From DAIUCA01 sp964613675 (GTDB taxonomy: Bacteria; Pseudomonadota; Gammaproteobacteria; Competibacterales; Competibacteraceae), in contig CAZTIH010000154.1 of the NCBI GenBank assembly GCA_964613675.1, forward strand, positions 1-5,551: a DNA stretch of 5,551 bases, read 5' to 3'. Shown here piece by piece: positions 4,773 to 5,551 of the stretch (within the stretch, counting starts at the first letter, position 1; every line of letters begins with the position of its first letter). The translations under genes and the position numbers were made by a program. A model generated the notes under the pieces. It saw only the letters and a program-made list of their open reading frames with translations. It was not told the origin of the DNA and ran no database searches.

Positions 4773-5551
4773 TTAGATTTTGGAGGGTAAGTTCAGTTTG
4801 TGGCGTAGCTGCGCGATGACTGCGGGTAATTCGTCGGGAAGCGGAGCGGGGGGGTGGGGCCAAGGTTGACCTAGCCACGCGGCATAGTGTTGGTCGATGA
4901 GGGCCTGATGGAACACGGCAAGTTCACGGGGATACCCTAATCCTAGGTGATGTACGCCAGGCAGCCGTTGTAAGTACGCCAACCCATTGAAGCGACGGGT
5001 TAAGGGAATTAGCAACAGGGGCTTGCCCAAACGGGCGACCTCCGTGGCCATCGAGACACTATCGGCGGTCACCAAGAAGCGGTCGGCTTGTCGCAACAGG
5101 CGTTTGAATGGATTCGTATTCGGATCGTCGAGGCCCCAAATGTAGGTTTGCAACGAACGGTTGAGTGTCCTGCCGTGATTAGATAATTTTTCGATAAAAT
5201 TCAAAGGGGTACGCCGACTCGTGACGAGCCAAACGGTCCCGTCGAGGGTGTCCAGGAGTTGGCATAACCGTTGGTAAAGCGCTTCATCAAAACGGTAGGG
5301 CGTTGTAGGGCCACCGATAAATAAGGCAGTCCACGGGCGCGGCAGGAGGTCATTGGGGGCAAGCGGGGAGTGATCGTGTGCGGTGAAAGTGGGGTGAAAC
5401 AGGGGAAAATCCACGGAAATAACGCGAGGATCAGGGGGTAATCGGTAGTAGCGCGGGCACACCACCCAATCAAAATCGCGCAATCGCTTCGGTCGCCCCA
5501 AGAGGATGAGACGGGTGCTGGGGTGTTGGTGACGAATCCAGGTCGCGACCA
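4773..5551 (-). CDS. ELM1-family protein (Mito_fiss_Elm1-like), 3' part, 258 aa visible
   Basis: The frame is open to the right edge, so the N-terminus is missing. A TTG at 5501 is not the true start, because coding continues upstream with ATWIRHQHPSTRLILLGRPK. Conserved elements of the ELM1-like family are the GRP and FDWVV region, with a YRLPPDPRVISVDFPL segment (about 5397-5447). They are followed by the LFIGGPTTPYRF strand and loop (about 5289-5324), the VTSRRTP motif (5205-5225) and the diagnostic VTADSVSMATEVARLGKP (5019-5072). The family is related to GT-B-fold glycosyltransferases. It is named after plant ELM1, which recruits a dynamin to mitochondria; the bacterial role is unsettled, and a cell-envelope sugar-transfer role is inference. 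No membrane helix is seen in the visible part. Across the scaffold gap the next gene on the same strand is the repeat protein, but operon linkage is not assured. Confidence 0.87.
   Translation of the reverse strand, partial: VATWIRHQHPSTRLILLGRPKRLRDFDWVVCPRYYRLPPDPRVISVDFPLFHPTFTAHDHSPLAPNDLLPRPWTALFIGGPTTPYRFDEALYQRLCQLLDTLDGTVWLVTSRRTPLNFIEKLSNHGRTLNRSLQTYIWGLDDPNTNPFKRLLRQADRFLVTADSVSMATEVARLGKPLLLIPLTRRFNGLAYLQRLPGVHHLGLGYPRELAVFHQALIDQHYAAWLGQPWPHPPAPLPDELPAVIAQLRHKLNLPSKI

Noticed and set aside
5201..5473. Minus-strand frame of 90 residues inside the ELM1-family gene.
   Set aside because: It lies in another frame of a clearly conserved gene and has no recognisable motifs.

Overview
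This is a bacterial window, probably from a proteobacterium and most likely a gammaproteobacterium. The RpfE-type (COG4255) protein, the ELM1-family protein and a short exported class I cytochrome c are all typical of that group. That placement is inference from gene families; no marker gene is present. A run of ten Ns at 4714-4723 marks a scaffold join, so the adjacency of the rightmost gene to the rest is assembler-derived. Base composition is moderately G+C-rich and coding density is high. No rRNA, tRNA, CRISPR array, transposase or integrase gene was seen.

Layout. The left block (1-2275) is a minus-strand series read right to left: an RpfE/COG4255-type protein (2275-1154), an exported monohaem cytochrome c (1099-722), a 94-residue protein of unknown function (645-361), and the 5' part of another gene that leaves the window at base 1. 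Small perfect hairpins lie between the first three genes and could tune expression inside the series. An 80-bp divergent intergenic region (2276-2355) separates this block from a plus-strand gene for a gamma-glutamyltranspeptidase-fold Ntn-hydrolase (2356-3906). That enzyme keeps the catalytic machinery of the family, but the residues that recognise the glutamyl group are replaced.

The right block is minus strand again. A 314-residue protein (4665-3721) has a tryptophan-rich N-terminal half, ten uninterrupted 11-residue repeats and a polar tail. Its last 186 bp are antisense to the end of the hydrolase gene, in exact codon register. Beyond the scaffold gap lies the 3' part of an ELM1-family gene (5551-4773), which leaves the window at the right edge.

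How the genes fit together. The left block may be one transcription unit, but its members do not form a pathway I recognise. The cytochrome acts in the periplasm, the hydrolase is probably cytoplasmic, and the repeat protein looks like a structural or surface-coating protein (inference). The most unusual part of the window is the hendecad-repeat protein and its convergent overlap with the hydrolase.
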